NCBI GenBank assembly: GCA_036872755.1
Contig: JAVHNS010000002.1
Coordinates: 1,054,001-1,118,000 of the forward strand
Direction: 5' to 3'
Length of the DNA stretch: 64,000 nt
Source: Orbilia blumenaviensis
Taxonomy: Eukaryota > Ascomycota > Orbiliomycetes > Orbiliales > Orbiliaceae
A program made the position numbers and the translations under genes. This document shows positions 1 through 12,853 of the stretch, one piece after another. Position 1 is the first letter of the stretch. The number at the start of each line of letters is the position of its first letter. The notes under the pieces are model-generated. The model searched no databases. It saw only the letters and a list, made by a program, of their open reading frames with translations, and was not told where the DNA came from.

Positions 1-68
1 GAGGGTAATGAAAAGAATAAATGAAGGAAAAACCAAGGGTATATCCACGATTCCTTCCTGACAGGAAT

Positions 69-3000
69 CTACATGACCACCCATTCACTAGCCCGCTTCA
101 AATACTTGTCTAATAAGATTGTGACGTCCGCTAAAACAAACCTGCAAACAACAAGCCCAAAGAACTCGCTCGCTCTATTAATTGATAACTCGAGACCGAT
201 CTGAGTTTTAATGTGGATGTTGTTGGATTCGATGTGCACTGATAGTTGATCTATAAACCGCCAAGTCAGCAAACCGCTTCGGAGTATAGACTCAAACGTA
301 GAAAAAGAATAGAAACGTACCCAGCACCTGCGCAGCCTCAAACAGTTTCGAGAGCGCATGCAGGTATCCTGCAAACGGACCAGCGAAGCCTCCAAACCCT
401 ACTCCGTCTTCCATCTCGCTTCCATACCCGACCCCGTTGCCACCTCCGTGATTCGCATTCTCACCATAGCTTTCCAAGCTCCTCGCGCTCGGAAGGGCAG
501 TGTACGAACTACTGCTGCTGGAGATTATCGAAGAGGTATTCTTGCTTCTTAACTTCTTCCAGTAGCTCCTGCCTCCGCTCGAGCTATTGCTAGTCTTCAT
601 GCTGCTTGATGAATCAATCCCATTGCCCATCGAATCCCCATCTCCATCGGTACTCTTGAACATAGCGGAAGCACCGGAAGCACCAACATCACTCCCCAGT
701 TTCTTCGTCAATATCGTCTCTGTCTTAGCCATAACAGACTCCAAGTCCTGAAGCTCCTTAAGAAGCAGGTCGGCGTCAGACTTGTCTGCAGTTGAGAGCT
801 TCTTTAAAGCCATAGTAAGGCTGTCGCTGGCCGCAATCTTCTCATCAACACACTTCAACTTGACACCTCTCATCAACCAAATCTCTCGCGGAACGAACAG
901 TTTTTGGGACAAGTATCCACCGTGTGGGTTTGAGATAGCATTGTTCAAACATCTCATCAGCCAAAAGGTCTTTGAGAGTGGTTCCTGTGGCATTGGTTCC
1001 AATGGCGCCGGGTGAGATGGATCCGACTCCAAAGAGCGTGATCCAGACGGTGAATGTATCCTATTATCGAAAAGATGGAAGCCGCCGGTGGGCAATCCAA
1101 CCGCCGAGCCAATGTTTCCAGACATTGGAGTCCGTGGCGGAAACTTCGCGGATCGCAGGTTCTGGGAGCTGGCAGAAGAATGCAAACCAGGGTATGAGGG
1201 CGAGTCGCTTTCTGGGAAGCTACCCATACGTCCCGACTTGAGGTTAACATGCGATTGAGTCTGTCGCAGGATGCCACCTGTGCCCCGTAGAGTATGTCTA
1301 GTCCTGGGGGATAAAGTTTCGATATGTGTGTGATCGCTCGAGCCATCATCCGTTCCACTATTTCGCTTCATCTCAAGTTTAGCGGCTGTGATGTTTTGCT
1401 CTATCGTCCTAGGAGAGAACTCCGAAGGGGCAATGTTAGATGCCACCGCAGTCTCTGGGCCATCCGACACAGTTGTCTGTGTGGAGGCAGTTGGTGGCTC
1501 ATCCTTCTCCTCTTGCGACTCCGTAGTCGCAACCAAGCGAGATTGTCGAGTATTCGTCTCGATAGTCAACGGGCCTAGACCAGAAAGAGGTCTCCCTGAC
1601 ATCCTTCGGTCTAAAACCCCAGAGTACCGCTGAGTTCCACGGTTTATTGGCAGCGTTGGGGGGTTCATAACAATTGTCTCATCGCCTTGGGGTAACGCTG
1701 TCTCTTCCTCATCCCAGGCGGCAGTAGGCTCAGGAGTCTCACTGACAGGCGGGAGCTCGTGGTGAGGGTCCAAGTCGAATTGGAACTCCCCAAGCTGGTG
1801 GACCACATTCATATCCTTCTCAATATGATCCATCATATGCATATCCTCATCATCCTCGTGCTCATCATCCCCATCCCGGCCGTCAATGCTCGACTCAACC
1901 TCACCTTGCGCCGACAGCCGCTTCCCATTCATTGCCGCCTGGAAACTCGAATCCAGCACTGGAATAATATTTGAGCTTCTCCGCCTGGTGTCCCTAGCAG
2001 CAGGTGTCGGCTCAGCATCCTCTACAATAATTTGATTCGTAAGGTCTAAATTCAACGGCGCAGGCGCCTGTGATCTGGTCGTGTCGTCCGTCATGTATTC
2101 GTCTTCAAAGTCGTGAAGGATATCCTGATCAAGCATTACCGACTGCCGTGCTGCGATAATTGTTCGTCGTGCCCGTTCTCGAGTTAATGGCGAATCGGCC
2201 CCGAAACTATCCTCAAACCTCGGTCCAACATCTATATCTAGCCCCAATTTCGACAGCCTTTGGCTGGCTAGCATAACCGTCTTCCTAACGTCATCCGCGT
2301 CAAACCCATCGTCTTCATCCTCTTCCTCTAGCTCCTCCATAATCGACTTCTTCCTCAGCATAGGCACGCTTTGCGCATGCATCAACTTCACCGGCTGGTG
2401 TGAGTATCGGTTAACCCCATAACTCATAACCACAGCTGACTCAAAATCGCTATCAGCATCCGAGCTGAATCCATCCCACGCGGCATCGACTGCAGCATCG
2501 ATCATTTCCGATTCACTATCGTAGAGGCCGTTACTATGGTACGGCGCAGGTATCCTAGATTTTCTGGGTGACGTTCCACCAAACGACGAAGTGGGCGAAT
2601 CCGTGCCGTCATCGTCATCAAAGTTGTGCAACCACGACGTCGACGCTTCGCTAACGTCTCTCGAATGGCCCATATGCCGTTGTTTTTGCGGAGACGGTGT
2701 CTGGAGCACCTTCGGAGGGGGTTCGATTGGTGTTCGGGACCGTACTATTTGGGATACCATAGGGGCTTGCTGAGGGATAATTATTGACGGTCGTGCTGCA
2801 TTCCTCGGTTGGCTAGGCTGAACAGTTGGAATCGCTGGAGGGGGTACCTGCGGAGGAGGCGCCTGAGGGGGTAACGAAGGAATGGGCATGGATGGAGGGG
2901 GCATCTGAGGTGGTAACTGTACATGTATCTGCTGCGACGGAGGAAGACGTGGTACCTGTGCCTGAGGCGGCGAGACCTGTGGTGTCGGGGTTTGTTGCGC

Positions 3001-4140
3001 AATCCTAGACAGGCTGCTATCTTGCTTGTGGGTATATTTCGGCCTGGGGTCGATTTGAACAATATTTGGCTGGGCCATTATGGCCACAGATGTTCTAAGG
3101 CCCGCCTTCTGAACAAACTGCGGCGATTGGGCTCTGGCTGCGATGTAGCTCGTTCTTGTCGTGTCCCTCCTCGGGCTACCCCTGAAATCATCGTAGTTCT
3201 GTCTCATGTCGGGAACATATTCTTCATCCTCCACAAGCGCATCATGAGATAACCCTCTCCGAAAGGTTGGTCGGCCACCATTCGACGCATGCTGCCCTCT
3301 AGCAGCAGAAGCGGTTCCATTTCCTCCATTTAATGCTTCGGGTAGTAAGGATTCTCGTCGCGGAGGTACTTGGACGTGGTGAGGGGCTCTAGGAGATGTC
3401 GGCGCAGAAATTATAGATGCGGTTTCGTCGCTCTCAAAACTCATAGAATCATCCTGCTGGGGTCGCGCGGGTAGTTCCTTCTCGCCCGCCCTAAACAACG
3501 GTGACATTTCCCGTAGTTCATCTATCCGTCGTGCATATGTCTCTCTCTACACATGTTTTGTTAGTTGTGCCATATGCCAACATTTTTGAGTTACCAACGC
3601 CCTCGCAACTAAAAATCAAAACCATCGATCAATAGCATCGTCTTCTTCTTTTTTTTGTTGAAAAAAAAAAAGAAAAAACCCCTTTTATCTTTCTCTCCTT
3701 TCGCAGCAATAAGATAAGTATAATTATGCATCGGGATAGAAAATAAATGAAGAATATATTTTCCTGAAGTTTTTTAATTTTTTTTTTTTTTAAAAAAAAA
3801 AAAAAATAAAAAAAACGAAAATAAAAAAAACGAAAACAAAAAAAATAAAATGAGATAAAGGCGATGAAGATAAAAAGAGAGAAAAGAGCGCGGGGGGTCG
3901 TACTATCTGCTTCAGCTTCCTTCGATCCTCATCGACCCCAGCTCTCATCATGACATGGCCCAGCAACGCACAAGCGTCGGAGTAAGCCTCCATGGCACCT
4001 TCGATATTGTTCGCATTGTCGAGTAAAACGGCCGTATTGGCCTTCTGCAGGGCGGATGACAGCATCGCCTTTGATCTAGAACCAGAACCAGTCCCTCCCG
4101 AAGATACTGGCCTGTGTCGATGTTCCGTCAAGGTTGACAT
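69..4140 (-). CDS. MIT-domain protein with a conserved fungal C-terminal region
   Basis: Three exons, complement of 69-250, 321-3546 and 3904-4140, give 1214 residues. Exon 1 (79 aa) carries the first helices of an MIT (microtubule interacting and transport) domain, about residues 24-95; the domain continues across the 357-bp intron into a segment starting RETYARRIDEL. MIT domains are three-helix bundles that commonly bind ESCRT-III tails in endosomal sorting; the role here is inferred only from the domain. Residues about 100-930 are low complexity, rich in Pro, Ser and acidic residues. A second conserved block starts near residue 938 (KTFWLMRCLN). The last exon was found by joining the donor GTACGT at 320 to an acceptor after TTTATAG, with a TGCTGAC branch; it gives a tail containing VVCRFVLADV that I recall as conserved in fungal MIT proteins. 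Without this splice the frame runs into an unrelated end at 292. The start is the first ATG before the MIT domain. Confidence 0.85.
3778..3805. repeat. T14-A14 self-complementary tract in an intron
   Basis: Fourteen T are followed directly by fourteen A inside intron 1 of the MIT-domain gene, so the pre-mRNA could fold into a perfect A-U hairpin. Further A-rich runs follow it. Confidence 0.9.
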
Positions 4141-4362
4141 GTAGGAAAGGAGATCAGAGGGAAGGGAAGGTCAGGGTCCGGGAATTCGAAGCTAGTTTTA
4201 TTTTAGTCGGTTTCGCTGGGCCTGCAAGGAGGGCGAATTGCAATTGCATGCAAAATGGATCTCGGATATGCCCACGATAGATTGGGATTGATTGGGCGGG
4301 CGCGGGCGAGTAAGCAGGAACTTAGTCTCAAACAAAACCGCCTAACTCCCTTTCGCAGACAA

Positions 4363-4390
4363 GCAAGCACGCACGCACGCACGCACGCAC
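4363..4390. repeat. (GCAC)n microsatellite
   Basis: About six tandem copies of GCAC/CACG in the MIT-gene upstream region, followed by GGCA/GGCAAG variants. Confidence 0.9.
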
Positions 4391-4729
4391 TGCAGGCAGG
4401 CAAGGTCAGGCAAGGCAAGACAGGGCAATAGGACAGGATGGGGGAACCCTCCCTTCCCTTTCCCTCGTGAGCAATAGCAGCGCTCCGCTGACTGATGGTT
4501 CGTCGGGGTATTATTCTCTTTTTTTTTTTTTTATTTTTTTATTTTATTTTTCCCCCTCCTTCTCTGGTTTGTGTGTGCTTTGACAGTTAGAACGGGTATT
4601 AATCTGGCTAAGCTGGTGGTTTGTTTCAAGAAGGGCGGAGAAAGTACGAACGAGCAAGTCTGAGGGTGGTGGATTCGTGCACGGGGATGGTGGACGGAAG
4701 TGCGTCTGGAAGAAGTCTGATTGTGATGC

Positions 4730-4750
4730 AATGTAATGTAATGTAATGTA
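4730..4750. repeat. (AATGT)4 microsatellite
   Basis: Four tandem AATGT pentamers. Confidence 0.9.
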
Positions 4751-5472
4751 CCCGAGTACGTCCCCAGCACCTGGCATGTACTATAGTATGTAGGTAGTAT
4801 ATATTTCTGATCAAACAGAAGGAGGCTAGTCAATGGAGAAGTTCGAGATCCATCGTCATCCCCTTAACAAGTAAGTAAGGTGAGTAAGTAGGCCGGTGAG
4901 GTTGACCAGTATGTCCCTGTGCGGTACAGTGGAGTAGATGATCTGGTGCCTGAGTCTGTCTGTCGGTCTGGCTGGCCTGCCGTTCATCCAATGTAATGCA
5001 CAAACAAAAACAGTGCGTATGTACCGCCCCTCTGTCGTATTTAGACTGGACTAGACTAGACTGGACCCGGAATCGATTTTTGAATTCGGATTGGATTGAA
5101 TTGATTGGACTGGATCGATTGGACTGGGTTTTGGGGATTCCTTCTAGAAGAGACGGAGAAGGGGCAGTTCGGTCGATTTTAATATATTTTTAATCTAATC
5201 GGTTCACGAGAGTATTAAAACACCGCGGCCGTCGGAGCATAAGCAAAATGGCGTCCAAACTAGCTTCTGGCTAGTAAATTACTATAGAAGAAGTAATTAA
5301 GTAACTCAGGGACAGAGAACGTTAGTTAGGCTGGTCAATCCATCCCTATACAGGCATACGTACAGGCATGCGCCCAAAGGGATGGTACATGTACCTGCAC
5401 ATATGTACATATATACACACTATTGTATTCTGCGTAGTGTACCTGAATATTAAGATTCGACTTTTGGGGGGT

Positions 5473-5509
5473 GGGATGGGATGGAACAGGATAGGATAGG
5501 ATAGGATAT
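5473..5509. repeat. Degenerate GGAT/GGATA tandem repeat
   Basis: GGGAT units pass into several GGATA units. A degenerate ACTGG/GATTG repeat lies nearby at about 5040-5130. Confidence 0.8.
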
Positions 5510-6153
5510 GGGGGGCATGTCCATATGTCCTATAATACGTACGCGGTATAGCTGGCGGAGTGAAGCCGGTGGCATATAACTGACCGGTAGTATGATATTG
5601 ATGGTATGATATGATACTTCTTCCGTATGATATCAAAATAAATTTGACTGCTTCAAAACTCAATACTGGCTTCTCTCTCTCCTGAGGAGCCAGGAACAAG
5701 GCACAGACCACAGACCACATTCACAGACCTCAGACCCCCGACTGTAGATATTTCCCAGATCACAAACTTAAAAAGGTACAGACAGAACAGACGGCATGTG
5801 CAACATATCGATCGAGTACCAAGTCGTACAATGACACACTCTACTCTCCCTCCCTCCCTTTTGTCGTTAGTTTTAGTAGGTCGTGCTATGGTACGATAAT
5901 AAAATAAACTATCCGGCGAGCGGGTCCAAGTGTCTAGGCTCTCCTTCTTTCTTTCTTCTCTTTAGTTCTGTCTGTCTGTCAATCTGCAATGCACAAACAT
6001 GCAACCGGAAGCGGCTACGCTTTCTCTATCTGTCCCTGCCTATACTCAGTTAGTATAGTATACTAGTACCGTCCGCGTACATACATTACATTACATACAC
6101 ATGACATTACAGGCCGGCCATGGACTATATGTACTTCGTATGTATGTTTCGTA

Positions 6154-6172
6154 TGTCTGTCTGTCTGTCTGT
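6154..6172. repeat. (TGTC)n microsatellite
   Basis: Nearly five tandem TGTC units. Confidence 0.85.
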
Positions 6173-6413
6173 ATTTGTATGTCCGTCCGTTCCAACGTCC
6201 CGCGTGTATAAAAAGGAAAGACCAGTTCACAGCTGTCTGGAGGGGAAGGTGTTTGGATGTATGCACATATAATCACACAGGCGCACTTGACGACGTGGAA
6301 TCTATAAAATAACCGCTCTCTGAAACTCTTCCTCCTGCTCCTTCTCCTCCTGCTCCTCCTCCTGATCATCGTCCTAGCCCTCGAGCTCTCATACTCAGGC
6401 CTCCCCCTCCTCT

Positions 6414-6415
<2 letters not shown>

Positions 6416-6445
<30 letters not shown>
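6416..6445. repeat. T30 homopolymer
   Basis: Uninterrupted run of thirty T, preceded by CT-rich DNA. Confidence 0.9.
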
Positions 6446-6446
<1 letters not shown>

Positions 6447-6714
6447 GAATACGCATTTACCCCCTTATGACAGTGACCCTTTCTCCCCAACCACGATATA
6501 CAAAAGTTAGTTAGCCAGTCAGTTAGTTCAATCGTCCACACACTTTTTAAAATATGAAATTATCGTAGCGTGCCACCTTATTCTATTTTATTCTGTTTTC
6601 TATTTTATTTTCTTTGTATTTTACCTTTTTCACTTTCCCGTCTTCAGTTAAGGGGACGCTGATGCGTGCGTGTGTCCTTGGGACCACCAACGGATGAACC
6701 ATATTTCACCCACC

Positions 6715-6733
6715 CCTCCTCCTCCTCCTCCTC
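6715..6733. repeat. (CCT)n microsatellite
   Basis: About six CCT/CTC trinucleotide units in the spacer upstream of SUB1. Confidence 0.85.
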
Positions 6734-7286
6734 GATTGCCTTTAGTTAGTTGCATTTGTAGCGGGGAAGGAAAAGAAACTTAGTTAGCAATTAGTACCAT
6801 CTGTGGATTAATCGTTCCTCGGTGCAGTATACGGAACAGGACTGGTCTGTTCGCTTCATTCGTTTCAAGAAACATGACCCAACCAGCCCAGCCCTGAAAA
6901 TCTTGCCTTGCGTTCTGCGGCACCTGGCGGCCTGGACCGTACAGTACAGTACATGTTATTACAAACGCAGCCCGGACAGACAGAGGGAAAAGGACAAGTA
7001 AGGCAGTCCAAGTTGACGAGATAGATCAAGAAAGGGGCAAAGAGAAGGAAAAGGAGAAGGGAAGGAGATGACGAATAGGAAGAATAAGAAACATCCATAT
7101 CCATTTCTTTTCCCCATATTCATCCAAGAAAAATCAAATATGCATCCGTCGGTCTATCGAACAGAGCCCCTGTCATGTTCGTACCTATGTAAAGGTAAAA
7201 TGCGCCTACCACGATAGACCCTGGACCAATCAACGTCAAACCTGTCAAAATGTTTAGTGCAAGGTTAACTTGGAAGGGGGGAACAG

Positions 7287-7306
7287 AAAAAAAAAAAAAA
7301 AAAAAA
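7287..7306. repeat. A20 homopolymer
   Basis: Twenty uninterrupted A in the spacer about 0.9 kb upstream of SUB1. Confidence 0.9.
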
Positions 7307-8234
7307 GAGGCAGAGATGTTGGTTTGGTTCCTGAGTTGCCCTGTTTTCCTGTGTGGCCTCTCCTGTCACATCCTGTACCATACTGTACTGTACATACATC
7401 GTACCGTACTTGTGCGTCTGCGCATGCCTTCCTTGGTTTGGCACGATTTTTTGATTCTGGTACCTGACAGGATACCTACAGACATTGTTGGCTGCTGTGG
7501 ATCCCCGTCTCCATTGACCGACCGAAGCTAGGGGTAGCAAGCAAGCGCAAGCAGGACAAATCGACTGGCCGGTTTGACCTACTGCATGCATGCATTCGAC
7601 TAGAATCCAAAGCTGGTACTGGCCATTACCCGTTAGGCCCACGCGAGAAGGGGAAGCGATGCAATGATGATGATCATGATGCCGCTGCTACTAGTGATGC
7701 CGTTAGCAAACAAACTGCCAAACACTCAAACGCAAGTGGACTCTTTCTTTTTTTGTCTCGTGATAAGATCCCGTAGACAATCAGGTTTGCCGTTTTCTAT
7801 ATCAATAAAAAATAAAAAAACAAATAATAAAAAAATTCAAGCCATTGATACCACTGTATGTTTGTCTATCATCGTCCGTGCCGTCTCCGTCCTCAGAAAG
7901 GCCGTTTATTGGCAGGATCCAGCCAAAAATAGAGGATATGGTGGGGGAAATAAAGTGTTGTTTGCGACGTCGTGCCGGCACGTTTCACAGAGGCCGAGCT
8001 AGTTCACAGTTAACGCATCATCACGTCAACCTCTCTCGCGTGTATCCCGCGTGGTTCCCAGACATCACGACTTCCTTCCCCAGCATTGACATCACAGAAC
8101 CACCCAATACCCTTCAACTTCATCCCCTTATCCATATTCATTATAATCACCATCTTAGAATACAAGGGATAACCTAATAATAATCTTCATATTTATAATA
8201 ATCTTCAAAGAAGACGAATCCAAAAAAAAAAACA

Positions 8235-9072
8235 ATGCCTCCAAAACGTCAATTCACTGGCAAGTTCACCAAGAAGCCGTTCACCAAACGCTCCTACAAC
8301 AACGATGAAGACGAGTCGTCCTCCAAACGATTCAAGTCGTCCAACACAGCGCCCTCTTACGGTTCCTCTTCTGCTGCAGCCTCAAAGCCTCCAGACGGCG
8401 CCAGACATGTCGACGAGGAAGGGAACTTCTACTGGGAGCTCGGTGGGAAGTCTCGTCGCGTTACAGTCTCCGAGTTCAGGGGCAACGTATTGGTGTCTGT
8501 CAGGGAGTACTACGAAAAGGATGGAAAATACTTCCCAGGGAAGAAGGTACACTTACCAATAAAAACGCATGCAGATATGCGGTCTCTTTGATTCTACGAA
8601 ACTTTAAATTCATACTAACATTTTTCTTTTTTTTTTTTCTTTTTTTTGGTAATAGGGAATTTCCATGAGTCTGGATCAGTTCAACCAACTCATCAGAGTC
8701 CTTCCGGCCCTTGAAGAAGCCATTGGCCAGAAATCCTCAGCTGGCGTCGTCAGACCCATCTACACCACGTCTGCAAAGCACGAGGCTCCTAAGGCGAAGT
8801 CAAAGGCGGAGATTGACAGCGAAGATGACGAGGAAGCGGAAGGAGAGAACAAAAACGAACCCAACATTCAAATAGTGGAGAAAGACAAAGCAGATGAAGA
8901 AGAAGAAACCAGTGATATCGAGGAGGAACCCTCCAAGAAAAAAACTTCCGAAAAGTCCAAAGCCAAGACAGATAAGAAACCCAAGTCGAAGAAAAAGAAG
9001 GTTCTAGACAGCGAAGACGAAGACGAGGAAGACTTCGTTGAAGAGGAAGAAGAAGATTCCGAGGAAGAATAG
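8235..9072 (+). CDS. SUB1: Transcriptional coactivator p15/PC4 family (SUB1)
   Basis: Two exons (8235-8546, 8656-9072) joined over a 109-bp intron with a T-rich 3' part and acceptor AATAG give 242 residues. The N-terminus is basic and Ser-rich (PPKRQFTGKF). The PC4 single-stranded-DNA-binding domain spans about residues 60-131, with FYWELGGKSRRVTVSEFRG followed across the splice by GISMSLDQF. Known family members bind ssDNA and RNA polymerase II machinery in the nucleus and act in initiation, elongation and repair. The tail (about 165-242) alternates acidic stretches and Lys-rich blocks; it is longer than the minimal PC4 fold but of a kind seen in fungal Sub1. The splice falls inside the domain, so an unspliced reading would lose its last helix. 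The initiator is preceded by a run of A, as expected for a fungal start. Confidence 0.92.
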
Positions 9073-12000
9073 AGAGGGAATCGATAGACCCTCACATCAT
9101 TTTTGCCCCACCTCACCCCGCACGACCTACATTGACACGACTCACCGCAGCATCTTTATATACCCACTATCGTCATTTATTCACTCATGGAGTTCACGGT
9201 TAGAAAAGTCTCCCCAAAACGTTGTCACTTTTTAATACTTACCCCTCCTCCTCCATTGTTCGTTCTGGGTTTTTTTTTGTTGAGCACCAGCAAGCAGCAC
9301 CATATCATATTCCACCAAGCCCTGTCACATTTCCTTTATCTTCCTCAGTCTCCCTTTCCTTAATTTTTTTCCTTACCTCCGCCTTACGAATCGAAAAGCC
9401 AAACTTTGCCCCAATCCAATTCACCGCTGCCATTACCATTGGATGGACCATATATCCCCTTGTCTCTCGCCTGCACTTCTCATTCACAGCCTAACCTAAT
9501 CCCCAAAGACCACCCCGGTTTAAGTAAAATACGAACAGCAGCAACCAGCGCACTTCTATTGGGGCAAGGTTCCCCGCCGGCTCCGGGCCGTAACTGTATC
9601 AAACCCATTACTCGCAGAAAAAATAAGACCCTAGCTCACACCAATAACCATATCCACACAACCACAACGAAACAGCCAAAATAACACACAACCGGGGAAA
9701 TATTTCACGAATCAAACGGTAGGCGCAAGAAAGTGGATACAGAGAATCCCTTTAAGCTTCAACCCCTCCTTCCTTCCCTCCCTCTTTCCGCGCCCCCTCC
9801 CTCGCTTCCTAGTCACAACGGATGGCAAAAAAGCTTAAGCCCTTTTTTTTTTTCTGAACAGCACGCAAGCAGGCAGGCGAGGGTAATGGACATGTAAATG
9901 TATACCATCCCATGTATGCACATATTACCGCAAGACTAGCACATACCTACGCACATACATAAGCAAGATACACATACGTATGTAATAAATAAAAACCTGC
10001 AAAATGCACGATATGTATGCCTACGTGGTCGACCAAAGGGAAGGGAAGGATGTATGTTTCATCTCAAAGTGAAGTAAAGTAGTATGTCTTACATACGAAC
10101 CGCCGCTTATGCATGGGTGCACTGGTCTTTTTTGTCTCTCTTTTTTTTTTTTCTAAACCTTTCGTATCGGTTCGATAGAGGTATTCGCCTCGAACTTCTA
10201 TCCCGCCTTAGCTACTTCTCTTTAGTCTCCCGGGATCTTTAGAAGATATCTTGGAACCTTTTCACCAATCGATCTGTTTTCTCTCTCTCTTTACGCCAAA
10301 AATAAAGTTGACACCCCCCGGGCCTCCTCTGGAAACGGAAAGAATGAAAGAAGGCTAGCCAACTAGCTAGGACGGCGAAAATATCAGATTTCATTAGTCT
10401 ATAATTGATATGTGCTTTGCCGTTATCATTCGATATACTCAATACCCTCCCTTCCCGTCGCCTCGATTTTACGAAACCGAAATGTAATCAGAAACTTTCA
10501 AATTAGCCAATCATGTATATATCAAAAAAGAACAACAAAGAGGTCTCGTATAATGCCTCACCAAAGAGCTCACCGATTCACAAACTGGGGGGGTAAGGGT
10601 AGGTCAGCGCTGGTAGAAGGTACTCGAAAGAAAGAAAGAAGGCCAGTAGAACCGAAATCTCAAAATCTAAAAAAACGGGAAAATTAAGATTTCCACCTAC
10701 AGAGCCATTGAGGCTGATTTACGAAGCCATCTGATCATAAGCGGATAAGTATTATGATCCGGCGCAGTAGTAGTCATGATTGATAGCACTTTTATCACGA
10801 TCGATCCACCGTTATCAAAATACCAGTAATAAGATGATAATACTAAGAAAATGCTATGCTGAAAAGGATGCTATGCTATGCTATGCTACATGGCGCACAT
10901 ACACTTTTTTTTCCCACCCTAAACTTAACCGACTGCAAAGCCCCGCTCCCTTACCCGTATATCGCAGCCCCTCCTAGGCCTTCGCCTTCCCATCCTTCCC
11001 CCCTGCAATGCCTACCTACCCGTATACCTACTATACTAGCCTTGGAGGATTAAATAAAAAGAAGCTTAAGCAATTTATGCATGCATATCGCATAAAATAA
11101 TACATCTTTCAAAAAAAAAAAAAAAAGATAATGCAGAAACCAAAAATCGCATACCATCATCACAATCGTAAAAACAAAACAAAAAAGTACCATAGGTGTA
11201 GTTGTAATAATGATAATAATAAAAAGCAGCAGCAGACTTAATCAAATCACTAACATTTCAAATCATTGATATAGTAGTAAACAGAATAATGAAAAAGAAA
11301 AGAAAGATGAGACTGCTACCACAGGGCAGCATCGCCGTCAAACTCGCAGATAATGCAAGAAATAATAAAACACCGATCGATGAAAGGAAATCCCTTTCAC
11401 TCTCCCTGTTCCAAAAGAAAGAAGGAAGGGAGAAAGGGGAAAAAAGAAACCCGAAGAAGACTTTCCTAGAGCTAAAAAATCGCAAAAGGTGATTGATTCG
11501 CTTTCATGAACGACAGTGGTGGTATCAATATCACAGTGTGGGTTGTGACGTGTTCCGTTTTAATCCTTTTTTTTTTTAGCCCGTTCTCGTGAGCATACTC
11601 GCCGGCGGAGGCGCCCGAGTTTATAAAAAATCTGATTGAACCGTTAAAAATTCCATTCGGGATCGATTCTTATTTCCGTTGTTAAGGGCGCACGGTGGCC
11701 CGGGGACACCGTAATACAGCAAGATGATTTGATCGGATGATTTTGCAGTTAGAAAAACAAAACAAAAAAGTATATACCGGTAGAGCGATAGTGAGTTGAG
11801 TACTGAGCGAATGAGTGAGTGAGTGGAGGAAAGAAGATTCGTTAGAATTTTTTCGGTTTGTAAACGCAAGACGAGGTTGCGCTGGCACGGCCCGGATCAT
11901 GCATGGAAAGGAAGATAGGGGGGTTGGATCATGCCAGAGTAGAGAGAGAACTAGAGAGCTATAGGGAGCAGAAGAAAGGCACAAGCATTCATCATAATAA

Positions 12001-12853
12001 AAAAAGGAGTAGCTAATAGACAACAAGTATGTTTCGCTAAAACAGTTTGCATATCGTATTGCGCATGATATTGATAAAAAGAGATCATTGAGATGGCAGT
12101 GAAAGGAGCCAGCGAGTCCAACAATAATCGCTGCTCAATTTTTCGCCCCTCGTGAGGTAAGAATATACTTAGAAACAGCAAAAGCCAGTAGCTAGAAAGA
12201 CAAATAATACGAAAAAGGAAAAAAACAGTAACAAGCAAGCACAGGTCATCATCATCATGGCGTTCCCGCCTTTACTTCCGGCATTGGCATCGGAAGGAAA
12301 GGAATAGGAAGACGCAGGAGCAGGGGGTAACAAAACACAAGGATTTCATACAATTGCGAAGATATTTGCAGAGCTGACGGTAAAAAGACAAACATCAACG
12401 ACTTTTCCGCTTCGTGGGCGGGGTATGTGTGTGTGGGAATAGCGAGTGACCTGTGGCGTGGGCTTTTTGGTATCATATCGAAGTAATCCCGAAATGGAAG
12501 ACCGTCAAGAAACGCCTGTATGATGAAACAAGGATATTAACAGTAAGGAAACCAACCTCGAGGACGACGTTAAGCGCTGTCATCGAAGTTCGTAAAGGAA
12601 ATGCAGATAAAAACTTTCGCTGCGTAAAAGGCAAAAACAAAACCAAGACCGTTATTTCCCGTTTTTCCACCGAATATAACAAATAAAATAAAAGATAACC
12701 ATTAAGGAAATGATAATATATGTCATCTAAAACGCTTCGAATAGATGGTTGCGGATATGTATTAGGTTTGAAAAAAGGAAATAGTCGTTAAAACATGTCG
12801 CCATGTGATTTTATCAAGATTGAGTTTCTTGATAATGGATGGTTGAGCAGTGT
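9073..12853. other. 3.8-kb spacer between convergent genes, no gene seen
   Basis: SUB1 (+) and stuA (-) end toward each other here, so the stretch should need only 3' UTRs and terminators, yet it is 3.8 kb long. Six-frame reading gives only short frames of biased composition, and I found no convincing chain of donor, branch point and acceptor joining them. It contains homopolymers, AT-rich patches and short simple repeats. It may hold long 3' UTRs or a non-coding transcript; the sequence does not decide this. Confidence 0.6.

Larger units (their letters stand above)
4141..8234. other. 4.1-kb divergent spacer rich in simple repeats, no gene seen
   Basis: This lies between the start codons of the MIT-domain gene (-) and SUB1 (+), so it should hold both promoters. 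No frame here has recognisable protein similarity. It is crowded with short tandem repeats and homopolymers, listed separately. On the minus strand there is only one ATG (4247-4249) between the MIT start codon and 4773, which suggests a leader of up to about 0.6 kb for that gene. Confidence 0.7.
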
